DNA from: Pelagilacustribacter hypolimneticus
GTDB lineage: Bacteria > Pseudomonadota > Alphaproteobacteria > Pelagibacterales > Pelagibacteraceae
NCBI GenBank assembly: GCA_965235125.1
Contig: CBDDXH010000023.1
Location: forward strand, 1 to 13,657
Direction: 5' to 3'
DNA: 13,657 nt
A program made the position numbers and the translations under genes. A model generated the notes under the pieces. The model was not told the origin of the DNA. It made no database searches and saw only the letters and a list, made by a program, of their open reading frames with translations. Shown here in pieces: positions 6,530-13,259 of this stretch; positions within the stretch are counted from its first letter, which is position 1, and each line of letters opens with the position of its first letter.

Positions 6530-6988
6530 ATGCCAAAAAAACCTATAGTAAAGCCTTTAGCAAAAGTCTCAAAAAAAACTAAACAAAAACTTTATATCCC
6601 AAATGATAAAGAAAAATATATGTGTGCTAAACACAAAGAGTTCTTTACCGAAGAGTTATTAAAGTGGAAAAAAGATATTATTAAATCTAATTCTTTAACT
6701 AATTTTCTAAATTCTTCAGACGATAATATTTCATCGGCTGACATGGTCGATCAAGCTTCTTCATTCACAGATAAATCAGTTGAAGTGAAAGCATTGGCAA
6801 GAAGTAGAAAACTTATTGAAAAAATTGATGCAGCTTTACTTAGAATTAAATCTGATGCTTATGGCTATTGTGAGGAAACATCTGAGCCTATAGGATTAAA
6901 AAGACTTATGGCAAGACCAATTGCTACTCTTTCTATCGAGGCCCAAGAAAGACATGAGCGAGATGAAAAGATTTTTATAGAAGATTAA
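6530..6988 (+). CDS. dksA: RNA polymerase-binding transcription factor DksA, zinc-poor alphaproteobacterial form
   Basis: DksA binds the RNA polymerase secondary channel and, with ppGpp, turns down rRNA promoters and activates amino-acid genes. The 152-residue length matches. The coiled-coil segment 'HKEFFTEELLKWKKDI' pairs with 'VEVKALARSRKLIEKIDAALLRI', and the tip 'DMVDQAS' keeps both acidic residues at 71 and 74, the same numbers as in E. coli. In the globular part 'YGYCEETSEPIGLKRLMARPIATLSIEAQERHE' only Cys114 of the four zinc cysteines survives. Positions 117, 135 and 138 are Thr, Ser and Ala. This pattern is, to my knowledge, usual for alphaproteobacterial DksA and does not mean loss of function. 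The first 25 residues are Lys-rich. It has its own strong promoter and its end overlaps the convergent GST gene by 4 bases. Confidence 0.93.
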   Translation: MPKKPIVKPLAKVSKKTKQKLYIPNDKEKYMCAKHKEFFTEELLKWKKDIIKSNSLTNFLNSSDDNISSADMVDQASSFTDKSVEVKALARSRKLIEKIDAALLRIKSDAYGYCEETSEPIGLKRLMARPIATLSIEAQERHERDEKIFIED

Positions 6989-7611
6989 ACAACAGGAATT
7001 TTCTCACCTTTTTGTAATAGGTCATACCCCTTTTGAACAGCTTCTCTTTTTCCAATAAGTTGATACCAACGAGTTAAATTTTTATAATTCTTTAAACCAA
7101 TATCGTGCCATTCATGTCTTGCGATCCAAGGAAAAGTTGCGATATCAGCTATGGAGTAAAAGTTACCGGCTAAATAATCACTCTGGGCTAATCTTTCATC
7201 TAATTCTTCATAAATTCTAGTACAAATTTTAAAATATCTTTCCTCGCCAAATTGACTTTTTCCAGGATTGTAATGATGGAACTGATGATGCTGACCAAGC
7301 ATAGGGCCAATATAGGCAACTTGGCCTATTAACCATTGATTGATAATTGTCTTTTTGTCTTGATCATAAAACTTTCCACTTTGTTCGGCTAAATAAATTA
7401 AAATTGCACCAGACTCAAAAACAGTAACATTATTTTTATGATCTTTAATTACAGGTATTTTGCTAAAGGGGCTTATTTTTTTAAACTCTGGTTCAAATTG
7501 TTCGTTTTTAGAAATATTTATTTTAGTTATTTTATAATCGTATTTTATTTCCTCAAGCATAATAGAAATTTTTTTTCCATTAGGTGTGTCTGCGGTAAAA
7601 ACCTCGATCAC
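6985..7611 (-). CDS. Nu-class glutathione S-transferase / disulfide reductase (YfcG/YghU-like)
   Basis: A 208-residue GST. The N-terminal thioredoxin-like domain has 'TADTPNGKKISIMLEE' (6-21), where Thr9-Pro-Asn11 is the glutathione-contact signature of Nu-class enzymes, then 'ISPFSKIPVI' with the cis-proline and 'FESGAILIYLAEQSGKF'. The helical domain has 'IGPMLGQHHQFHHYNPGK' and 'YSIADIATFPWIARH', both typical of YfcG/YghU. Characterised relatives bind two glutathiones, reduce disulfide-bond substrates and destroy organic peroxides with little classical transferase activity. The start is GTG at 7609-7611, overlapping the reductase stop as GTGA. It is the third gene of the ferredoxin-reductase operon, which suggests a shared redox or oxidative-stress task (inference). 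Confidence 0.9.
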   Translation of the reverse strand: MIEVFTADTPNGKKISIMLEEIKYDYKITKINISKNEQFEPEFKKISPFSKIPVIKDHKNNVTVFESGAILIYLAEQSGKFYDQDKKTIINQWLIGQVAYIGPMLGQHHQFHHYNPGKSQFGEERYFKICTRIYEELDERLAQSDYLAGNFYSIADIATFPWIARHEWHDIGLKNYKNLTRWYQLIGKREAVQKGYDLLQKGEKIPVV

Positions 7612-8624
7612 TTTTTTACACCTAATCTCTCATGAATAGATTTTGAACCAGTAGTAAATTCAAATCTATAAGTCTCATTAGGTCTTGCTCTTTTAAAACA
7701 GGCCCTTGCAGCTAAGGCAGCTTCATGAAAACCTGATAAAATAAGTTTTAATTTACCAGGGTAAGTACAGATGTCTCCTATTGCAAATATTCCTTTTTTA
7801 TTTGTTTGAAAACCTTCGGTATCAACGGGAATAGTTTTATTGCTTATATTTAATCCCCAATCAGCAATAGGTCCTAATTTCATTATAAGGCCGAAAAAAC
7901 TTAAAATGTAATCTGTTTTGATTTTTTCTATCTTGCCTTCCTCATGTTCAATTTCAATTCCATTTAGGATTTGATCACCTTCTATTGATTTTAAACTATA
8001 AGGCGTTTTTATTATTATTTTACCTTCTTTTTCTCTCTTCTTAACTTCGCTTAAAGTGTGCGCAGCCCCTCTAAAGTCATTTCTCCTATGAATTAAAGTA
8101 ATTTCATTTGATTTAGAAAGCTCTAATGCCCAATCTAATGCTGAGTCACCTCCACCAAATATAGATATTTTTTTATTCTTAAATAAGTCTTTATTAGCTA
8201 CTGAATAAAATATTTGTTTGCCTTCAAATTTTTCTGCTTCTTTTAAGGATAATTTTCTTGGTTCAAAAGAACCTACGCCCCCTGCAATTATAATATTAGG
8301 TGCAAGAAAAAGATTTCCTGTATTTGTTTTTACTATCCAAGAATTGTTTTCTTGTTTTATTTCTTCAACTCTTTGATTTAAATGAAAATTAGTTTCAAAT
8401 GGTTTAATTTGTTTTAATAAATTTTTTGTTAATTCTTCTCCTGTGCATTCTGGTATTCCAGGAATATCATAAATGGGTTTATCTGGATAAAGTTCAATGC
8501 ATTGACCGCCTGCTTTATCTAAATTATCAATCACCTCACATTGAAGACCAATAATGCCAAGCTGATGAACGGCAAACAAACCTGTTGGGCCTGCTCCGAT
8601 TATAATTGCATCAGTTTTTATCAT
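7608..8624 (-). CDS. ferredoxin-NADP+ reductase, thioredoxin-reductase-like type
   Basis: A 338-residue FAD enzyme that exchanges electrons between NADPH and ferredoxin (EC 1.18.1.2). The FAD-binding motif 'IIGAGPTGLFAVHQLG' is at 8-23, 'GGQCIELYPDKPIYDIPGIP' at 39-58, the NADPH motif 'IFGGGDSALDWAL' at 155-167 with 'HRR' (179-181) for the 2'-phosphate, and the second FAD motif 'KGIFAIGDICTYPGK' near 278. It lacks the CxxC redox pair of thioredoxin reductase and ends in a short extension ('SKSIHERLGVKK'). These traits define the bacterial TrxR-like FNR group. Its ATG shares one base with the ferredoxin stop (TAATG), strong evidence that the preceding ferredoxin is its partner. Confidence 0.92.
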   Translation of the reverse strand: MIKTDAIIIGAGPTGLFAVHQLGIIGLQCEVIDNLDKAGGQCIELYPDKPIYDIPGIPECTGEELTKNLLKQIKPFETNFHLNQRVEEIKQENNSWIVKTNTGNLFLAPNIIIAGGVGSFEPRKLSLKEAEKFEGKQIFYSVANKDLFKNKKISIFGGGDSALDWALELSKSNEITLIHRRNDFRGAAHTLSEVKKREKEGKIIIKTPYSLKSIEGDQILNGIEIEHEEGKIEKIKTDYILSFFGLIMKLGPIADWGLNISNKTIPVDTEGFQTNKKGIFAIGDICTYPGKLKLILSGFHEAALAARACFKRARPNETYRFEFTTGSKSIHERLGVKK

Positions 8625-8944
8625 TAAGTTTGTTTTGAAGGCGTGATTACTTCTAGCCCATCAAGTTCATTGGTCACTATAATTTGACAACTTAATCTAC
8701 TATTTTTTTTTGGTTCATAAGCCATGTCAATCATATCTTGCTCAGCATCTTTAGCTTCTTCTAATTTATTTAACCAATTTTCTGGGACATAAACATGGCA
8801 AGTTGCACATGCCATAGAGCCACCGCAATCAGCATCAATACCCTCAACATTATTTTGTATAGCTCCTTCCATAACAGTAAGTCCTACAGCAACTTCTACT
8901 GTATTTTTTTTTCCTGCATATGAAATATATGTGATTTTTGGCAT
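8624..8944 (-). CDS. 2Fe-2S ferredoxin, adrenodoxin/FdVI type
   Basis: A 106-residue soluble electron carrier. Cluster ligands are Cys40, Cys46, Cys49 and Cys86 (C-GGSMA-C-AT-C near 40-49 and 'RLSCQI' near 83-88), the CX5CX2C...C pattern of vertebrate-type ferredoxins. 'IDADCGGSMACATCHVYV' and 'EQDMIDMAYEPKKNSRLSCQ' are family hallmarks. Relatives supply electrons to Fe-S cluster assembly (Isc Fdx), heme A synthesis or cytochromes P450. No isc/hsc genes or oxygenases are present, so the acceptor is open. First gene of the operon with the FNR and the GST. A TATATT box at 8952-8957 would start transcription within a base or two of the ATG at 8944, and no Shine-Dalgarno sequence is seen. Confidence 0.94.
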   Translation of the reverse strand: MPKITYISYAGKKNTVEVAVGLTVMEGAIQNNVEGIDADCGGSMACATCHVYVPENWLNKLEEAKDAEQDMIDMAYEPKKNSRLSCQIIVTNELDGLEVITPSKQT

Positions 8945-8951
8945 TAAGCTG

Positions 8952-8979
8952 AATATAAGTATTAAATAAATTAGAGCAA
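8952..8979 (-). promoter_or_regulatory. possible ferredoxin operon promoter
   Basis: On the minus strand a TATATT -10 box (8952-8957, 5 of 6) follows a poor TTGCTC -35 box (8974-8979) after 16 bases. The start point would be around 8945, immediately at the ferredoxin ATG. The -35 half overlaps the GCAAG/CTTGC hairpin. Confidence 0.35.
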
Positions 8980-9077
8980 GGATTTAAACTTGCGACAAAT
9001 TAAAGAGTAAAATTTTAAAAAGTCTAAAATTCTCATTTGATTTCGATATTAATTTATTAGATTTTTTCTCTCATTTG

Positions 9078-9107
9078 TTGTTAATTTAAATAATAGAGAA
9101 TTATATG
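9078..9107 (+). promoter_or_regulatory. possible prpE promoter
   Basis: TTGTTA (9078-9083) and, 18 bases on, TATATG (9102-9107) are each 4 of 6 to consensus. The region is AT-rich enough for such matches by chance. GGGA at 9110-9113, about 7 bases before the ATG at 9121, could serve as the ribosome site. Confidence 0.3.
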
Positions 9108-9120
9108 TTGGGATTTAATA

Positions 9121-11019
9121 ATGTCAGAAAATTATAAAGAAATTTATAATCTTTCTATCAAAAATAAAGAAGAATTTTGGAAAAAAATTTCTCATAATAT
9201 TTTTTGGTACTCAAAACCTACAAAAATCTTAAATACTGATAACCCTCCTTTTTATAAATGGTTTGAGGATGGTAAAACAAATACTTGTTATAATGCTTTA
9301 GATTTTCATGTCGATAATGGCTTAGGAGAAAAAAATGCTTTAATTTGGGATAGTCCTGTCACTAACTCTAAAGCAACTTATACTTTTAGAGAGCTTAAAG
9401 AAAAAGTGGCGCTGTTTGCAGGTGCTCTAAAAAATCAAGGAATTATCAAAGGTGATCGAGTAATTATTTACATGCCTATGATACCAGAAGCAGTCATAGC
9501 CATGTTAGCTTGTGCCAGAATTGGCGCAATACATTCAGTTGTGTTTGGAGGTTTTGCTTCGCATGAATTAGCAAGTAGGATTGATGACTCTAAAGCCAAA
9601 ATTGTTATTTCCGCATCATGTGGTTATGAACCTGGGCGAACGGTTGAATATAAACCCTTACTTAATAAAGCTATTGAAATTGCAAAACATAAACCAGAAC
9701 GATGTATTATTTTTCAAAGAAAAGATTTTAAAGCGAATTTAGATTCTAAAATAGATGTGGACTGGCAAGAAATTTTAAAAGATGCCAAACCTGCTGAATG
9801 TGAAAAAATGAGAGGCAGTGATTACGCTTATATACTCTATACGTCAGGAACAACAGGGCAACCCAAAGGAATTGTTAGAGATATTGCTGGGCACATCGTT
9901 GCATTAAAATGGACTATGAAAAATGTTTACGGCATGGAACAAAATGATATCTGGTGGTCGGCGAGTGATATTGGTTGGGTCGTTGGACATTCATACATTG
10001 TCTATGGTCCATTATTTTATGGATGCACAACTATTCTTTATGAGGGTAAACCTATAGGCACACCAGATGCTGGTGCCTTTTGGAGAGTAGTATCTGAACA
10101 TAAAGTTAAATCTCTTTTCACAGCACCAACGGCAATTAGAGCTATTAAAAAAGAAGATCCTAATGGTGAATTTTTTAAAAAATATGATCTTAGTAGTTTT
10201 AAATATCTATACTTAGCTGGTGAACGAGCAGATCCTGATACCATCAAGTGGGCAGAAAAATTATTAAAGGTTCCTGTATTAGATCATTGGTGGCAAACCG
10301 AAACTAGTTGGGCCATTTCTGGAAATTGTACTGGAATTGAATCTTTTCCTGTTAAATATGGTTCGGCGTTTAAACCTGTGCCTGGTTATAATTTAAAAGT
10401 TTTAAATAAAGAAGGTAAAGAATTAGAACCAGGAAAAATGGGAGATATTGTAATCAAGCTGCCTCTGCCACCCGGAACCTTTCCAACGTTATGGAAAGCT
10501 AATGAAAGATATAAAGAAAATTATATGAGCAATTATCCTGGTTATTATCAAACTTATGATGCGGGTCATATCGATGAAGATGGTTATGTTTGGATTATGT
10601 CTCGAACAGACGACATTATAAATGTAGCAGGTCACAGATTATCGACAGGATCAATTGAAGAAGTTTTAGCAGAACATAAAGATGTTGCGGAGTGTGCGGT
10701 TATAGGGATAGCAGATAAATTAAAAGGGCAAGTTCCTATTGGGTTAGTTTCACTAAAAACTGGTGTAACTAAAGATAAAAAAAATATTATCTCAGAATGT
10801 GTAGAAATGGTTAGAGAGAAAGTTGGTCCAGTTGCCTCTTTTAAAATTGCAATAGTGGTCAAAAGACTTCCAAAGACAAGGTCGGGAAAAATTTTAAGAG
10901 GAACGGTCCGAAAAATTGCTGACAATGAACCTTATAACATACCGCCTACAATAGATGATCCAGCTATATTAGATGAAATCAAAAAAGATTTAATTGATAA
11001 TAATATTTTAAAACTCTAA
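9121..11019 (+). CDS. prpE: propionyl-CoA synthetase (propionate-CoA ligase)
   Basis: A 632-residue AMP-forming acyl-CoA synthetase that converts propionate, ATP and CoA to propionyl-CoA. The P-loop 'YTSGTTGQPKG' is at 240-250. 'WWSASDIGWVVGHSYIVYGPL', 'LFTAPTAIRAIKKEDPNG', 'HWWQTETSWAISGN' and 'LPLPPGTFPTLW' are diagnostic of PrpE/ACSS3 rather than acetyl-CoA synthetase, as is 'VAGHRLSTGSIEEVLAEH' near the hinge, where Acs has GHRLGTAE. The N-terminal 'NPPFYKWFEDGKTNTCYNALDFHV' is the usual ACAS_N region. The C-terminal 'LPKTRSGKILR' contains Lys590, the catalytic lysine regulated by acetylation or propionylation in related enzymes. No methylcitrate-cycle or propionyl-CoA carboxylase gene is adjacent, so the product's fate cannot be read here. 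Its end overlaps the convergent pyrC gene by 12 bases. Confidence 0.93.
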   Translation: MSENYKEIYNLSIKNKEEFWKKISHNIFWYSKPTKILNTDNPPFYKWFEDGKTNTCYNALDFHVDNGLGEKNALIWDSPVTNSKATYTFRELKEKVALFAGALKNQGIIKGDRVIIYMPMIPEAVIAMLACARIGAIHSVVFGGFASHELASRIDDSKAKIVISASCGYEPGRTVEYKPLLNKAIEIAKHKPERCIIFQRKDFKANLDSKIDVDWQEILKDAKPAECEKMRGSDYAYILYTSGTTGQPKGIVRDIAGHIVALKWTMKNVYGMEQNDIWWSASDIGWVVGHSYIVYGPLFYGCTTILYEGKPIGTPDAGAFWRVVSEHKVKSLFTAPTAIRAIKKEDPNGEFFKKYDLSSFKYLYLAGERADPDTIKWAEKLLKVPVLDHWWQTETSWAISGNCTGIESFPVKYGSAFKPVPGYNLKVLNKEGKELEPGKMGDIVIKLPLPPGTFPTLWKANERYKENYMSNYPGYYQTYDAGHIDEDGYVWIMSRTDDIINVAGHRLSTGSIEEVLAEHKDVAECAVIGIADKLKGQVPIGLVSLKTGVTKDKKNIISECVEMVREKVGPVASFKIAIVVKRLPKTRSGKILRGTVRKIADNEPYNIPPTIDDPAILDEIKKDLIDNNILKL

Positions 11020-12321
11020 AGGTTGTCCTGATCCCTCTTCAACCACTTTTCCATTATCCATAACAATTTTACCATTTATGATAGTTGCGATAGGAAAGCC
11101 TTTAACGGTCATATCATGAAATGGTGTCCAACCACATTTACTAGCCATCATTTCATTTTTAATGATTTGTTTTTTATTCATATCAACGATTGTTAAATCA
11201 CCGTCAAATCCTTCTTTAATATAACCCTTATTTTTAATACCAAAAATTTTACAAGGATTTTCACACATAAATTTAATTAATTGGTCTAAGCTCAATTTTT
11301 CATTGTTAATATGATTGAGCATAATGGGTAAAATAGTTTGAACGCCAGGCATACCCGATGGTGATGCTGGATATTTTTTATTTTTGTCTTCTTTAGAGTG
11401 AGGGGCGTGATCTGAGCCTAATACATCAACGATAGAATTTTTAACTGCAGTCCATAGCCTATCATAATGTTCTTTTTTTCTAATCGGTGGATTCATTTGG
11501 ACAAAGGTTCCAAGTTTATCATAACAATCTGGTGCATATAAAGTTAAGTGTTGCGGGGTTATTTCAAACGAAACATTTTTTTTATGCATCGCTAAAAAAT
11601 CAACCTCTTCTTTAGTGGTGACATGTAAAACGTGAATTTTTTTATTATATCGTTCAGCTATTTTAACCACCCTTCTTGTAGAAGACATAGCACATTCACT
11701 GTTTCTCCATTCTGGATGAGAATGAACATCTCCCTCTTTAATAAATTTTTTTCTTAAATTTATAATTTCTTCATCTTCTGAATGAATTGAAACGACTCTA
11801 TCACTATTAGAAATTACTTTTTCAATATCATCTTCTTTTGCAACTAATAGATTGCCAGTTGAGGAACCTGCAAAAAGTTTAACACCGCAACAACCTTTTA
11901 ATCCTTTGAGTTTTGCAAGTTGATCTACATTTTCTGGAGTAGCACCAAAATAAAAAGCGTAATTACAATGCATTCTATTTTCTGCTAGATTTAATTTTTT
12001 ATCAAACTCAACTAGGTTGGACGTAGGTGGATTGGTATTTGGCATTTCAAAGACTGCTGTAACACCTCCTAATACTGCTGCTCTGCTTCCGCTTTCCAAA
12101 TCTTCTCTATCTGTTGAACCGGGCTCTCTAAAATGAACCTGAGTATCAATAATACCTGGTAGAACTATTTTGTTAGAAGCATCAAATATTTTTGAGCGAT
12201 TTATCTCTATTTTTCCAATTTTTTTAATTTTATTAGCTGATATTCCAATGTCTGTTTTTTCTAACTTGCCATTAATATAGCAAGATCCGTTTTTAATAAT
12301 TAGGCTAAAATTGTCAGACAC
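11008..12321 (-). CDS. pyrC: dihydroorotase (class I, amidohydrolase superfamily)
   Basis: A 437-residue enzyme of de novo pyrimidine synthesis that cyclises carbamoyl-aspartate to dihydroorotate. Amidohydrolase features: 'LPGIIDTQVHFREPGSTDREDLESGSRAA' at 54-82, 'VFEMPNTNPPT' at 90-100, 'GVKLFAGSSTGNLLV' at 146-160 with Lys148 at the bridging-lysine place, 'IHSED' (His180), 'IHVLHVTT' (His230/His233) and 'GSDHAPHSKEDK' with Asp304. The first histidine of the usual HxH metal pair is Gln61 (QVH). I recall the 'DTQVHFREPG' form as common in alphaproteobacteria, so it is probably a lineage trait, but the metal site must differ from the textbook one. Hydantoinase or allantoinase is the main alternative, less likely given the PNTNPPT and SDHAPH blocks. 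The start is GTG at 12319-12321, divergent from ygfZ. Confidence 0.88.
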   Translation of the reverse strand: MSDNFSLIIKNGSCYINGKLEKTDIGISANKIKKIGKIEINRSKIFDASNKIVLPGIIDTQVHFREPGSTDREDLESGSRAAVLGGVTAVFEMPNTNPPTSNLVEFDKKLNLAENRMHCNYAFYFGATPENVDQLAKLKGLKGCCGVKLFAGSSTGNLLVAKEDDIEKVISNSDRVVSIHSEDEEIINLRKKFIKEGDVHSHPEWRNSECAMSSTRRVVKIAERYNKKIHVLHVTTKEEVDFLAMHKKNVSFEITPQHLTLYAPDCYDKLGTFVQMNPPIRKKEHYDRLWTAVKNSIVDVLGSDHAPHSKEDKNKKYPASPSGMPGVQTILPIMLNHINNEKLSLDQLIKFMCENPCKIFGIKNKGYIKEGFDGDLTIVDMNKKQIIKNEMMASKCGWTPFHDMTVKGFPIATIINGKIVMDNGKVVEEGSGQPLEF

Positions 12322-12341
12322 GCGTAATTAAATATATTATA
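12311..12341. promoter_or_regulatory. bidirectional promoter for pyrC and ygfZ
   Basis: Plus strand: TTGTCA (12311-12316, 5 of 6), 18-base spacer, TATTAT (12335-12340, 5 of 6), driving ygfZ with a start near 12347. Minus strand: perfect TATAAT at 12336-12341, driving pyrC with a start near 12329, but only a weak -35 near 12360. The two -10 boxes are the same seven bases (TATTATA) read in opposite directions. The ygfZ -35 lies inside the pyrC coding start. Neither gene has a Shine-Dalgarno sequence. Confidence 0.55.
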
Positions 12342-12359
12342 CCTTAAGAACTTGCAAAT

Positions 12360-13253
12360 ATGGAAAAAAATCAGATCGTTATACTTGAAGATAGAGGATT
12401 AATTTTAGTTGAAGAGAGTGAAGCTAAAGACTTTCTTCAAAATATTATTAGTAACGATATAAATAAAGTAAATCAGTCTCATTCAATCTTTTCAGGAATT
12501 TTTACTCCCCAAGGAAAATATCTTTATGAATTTTTCATTATCAAACATAAAAAAGGGTATCTTTTAGATTGCCATATGGAACTCAAAGATGATTTGATTC
12601 AACACCTTTTAAAATACAAACTTAGATCAAAAATTGAAATTAAAGATTTATCTTCTTCACATGTGGTTGGAATAATAAGTAAAGATAAATTTGAAGAAAT
12701 TCAAAAGGAACTTAATTCTAAGGAAAAAACAGTAATATATAGGGAGAGTCCATGTTTTATAGATTCTCGATTACCTTTTTTAGGTGCAAGAATTTTATCT
12801 AGTCTTGAAAGACTTCATTTAACTATAAAAAAATTAGATTTAAAAATTATAGATAAATCTAATTATTTAAAACTGGCTCATACTCAAGGAGTAGCTATTA
12901 AAGGAGTGAAGAATCTTCAGAATAATCTTTTTGGTTTAGAGTCTAATTTTGAAGAATTAAATGCAATTGATTATAAAAAAGGTTGTTATGTTGGACAAGA
13001 AAATACAGCACGAATGAAACTTAAAGATAAATTAAGAAGAAGACTTTTACCTATTGTTTCAAAAATGCCTGTAAATATTTCAGATGAAATTAAATTTAAC
13101 GACCAACTTGTAGGTAGAGTTTTAATTGGTGATCAATACCCTTTTGCTTTGATAAAACTTTATGATCCAGAATTTAAAATATTCTCAAAACAAAAACTTA
13201 AAATAAAAGATTTGGAAATTCAGATATTAATTCCAAACCATTTAAAAGTTTGA
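12360..13253 (+). CDS. ygfZ: YgfZ/IBA57-type folate-binding protein for Fe-S cluster maintenance
   Basis: A 297-residue paralogue of the GcvT aminomethyltransferase fold. The hallmark K-G-C-Y-x-G-Q-E motif is at 207-214, preceded by 'FGLESNFEELNAIDYK'. The N-terminal part contains 'FLQNIISNDINKV' and 'GIFTPQGKYLYEFFII', matching the folate-binding domain. In E. coli YgfZ and mitochondrial IBA57 the conserved cysteine and bound tetrahydrofolate are needed for activity of certain Fe-S enzymes, including MiaB-type tRNA modification. The start at 12360 fits the promoter in the 38-base gap with a leader of about 13 bases. The downstream TauE-like gene begins 6 bases after the stop and is probably co-transcribed. 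Confidence in the family is high. The exact client enzymes are unknown. Confidence 0.92.
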   Translation: MEKNQIVILEDRGLILVEESEAKDFLQNIISNDINKVNQSHSIFSGIFTPQGKYLYEFFIIKHKKGYLLDCHMELKDDLIQHLLKYKLRSKIEIKDLSSSHVVGIISKDKFEEIQKELNSKEKTVIYRESPCFIDSRLPFLGARILSSLERLHLTIKKLDLKIIDKSNYLKLAHTQGVAIKGVKNLQNNLFGLESNFEELNAIDYKKGCYVGQENTARMKLKDKLRRRLLPIVSKMPVNISDEIKFNDQLVGRVLIGDQYPFALIKLYDPEFKIFSKQKLKIKDLEIQILIPNHLKV

Positions 13254-13259
13254 AAATTA

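Larger units (their letters stand above)
8945..9120. other. 176-bp divergent intergenic region between the ferredoxin operon and prpE
   Basis: It holds promoters in both directions and two inverted repeats: GCAAG...CTTGC (8976-8993, 8-base loop) and AATTTTA...TAAAATT (9011-9017 with 9025-9031, 7-base loop). Neither is followed by a T-run, so they are not terminators. The first resembles a tRNA T-arm but no cloverleaf can be built around it. Similar 'CTCATTTG' words occur at about 9032 and 9070. Confidence 0.4.

Noticed and set aside
7438..7635. 65-codon plus-strand ORF opposite the GST and reductase ends
   Set aside because: Phe/Tyr-rich antisense reading of AT-rich coding DNA, spanning the overlap of two real genes.
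8965..9035. Intact tRNA gene on the minus strand
   Set aside because: The T-arm-like hairpin has an 8-base loop and there is no matching acceptor stem, D-arm or anticodon loop with U33, so no cloverleaf can be folded.
10038..10247. 69-codon minus-strand ORF inside prpE
   Set aside because: Antisense shadow in a strongly conserved part of prpE. No independent support.
10632..10925. 97-codon minus-strand ORF inside prpE
   Set aside because: Antisense to the conserved C-terminal domain of prpE. The open frame follows from codon choice on the coding strand.
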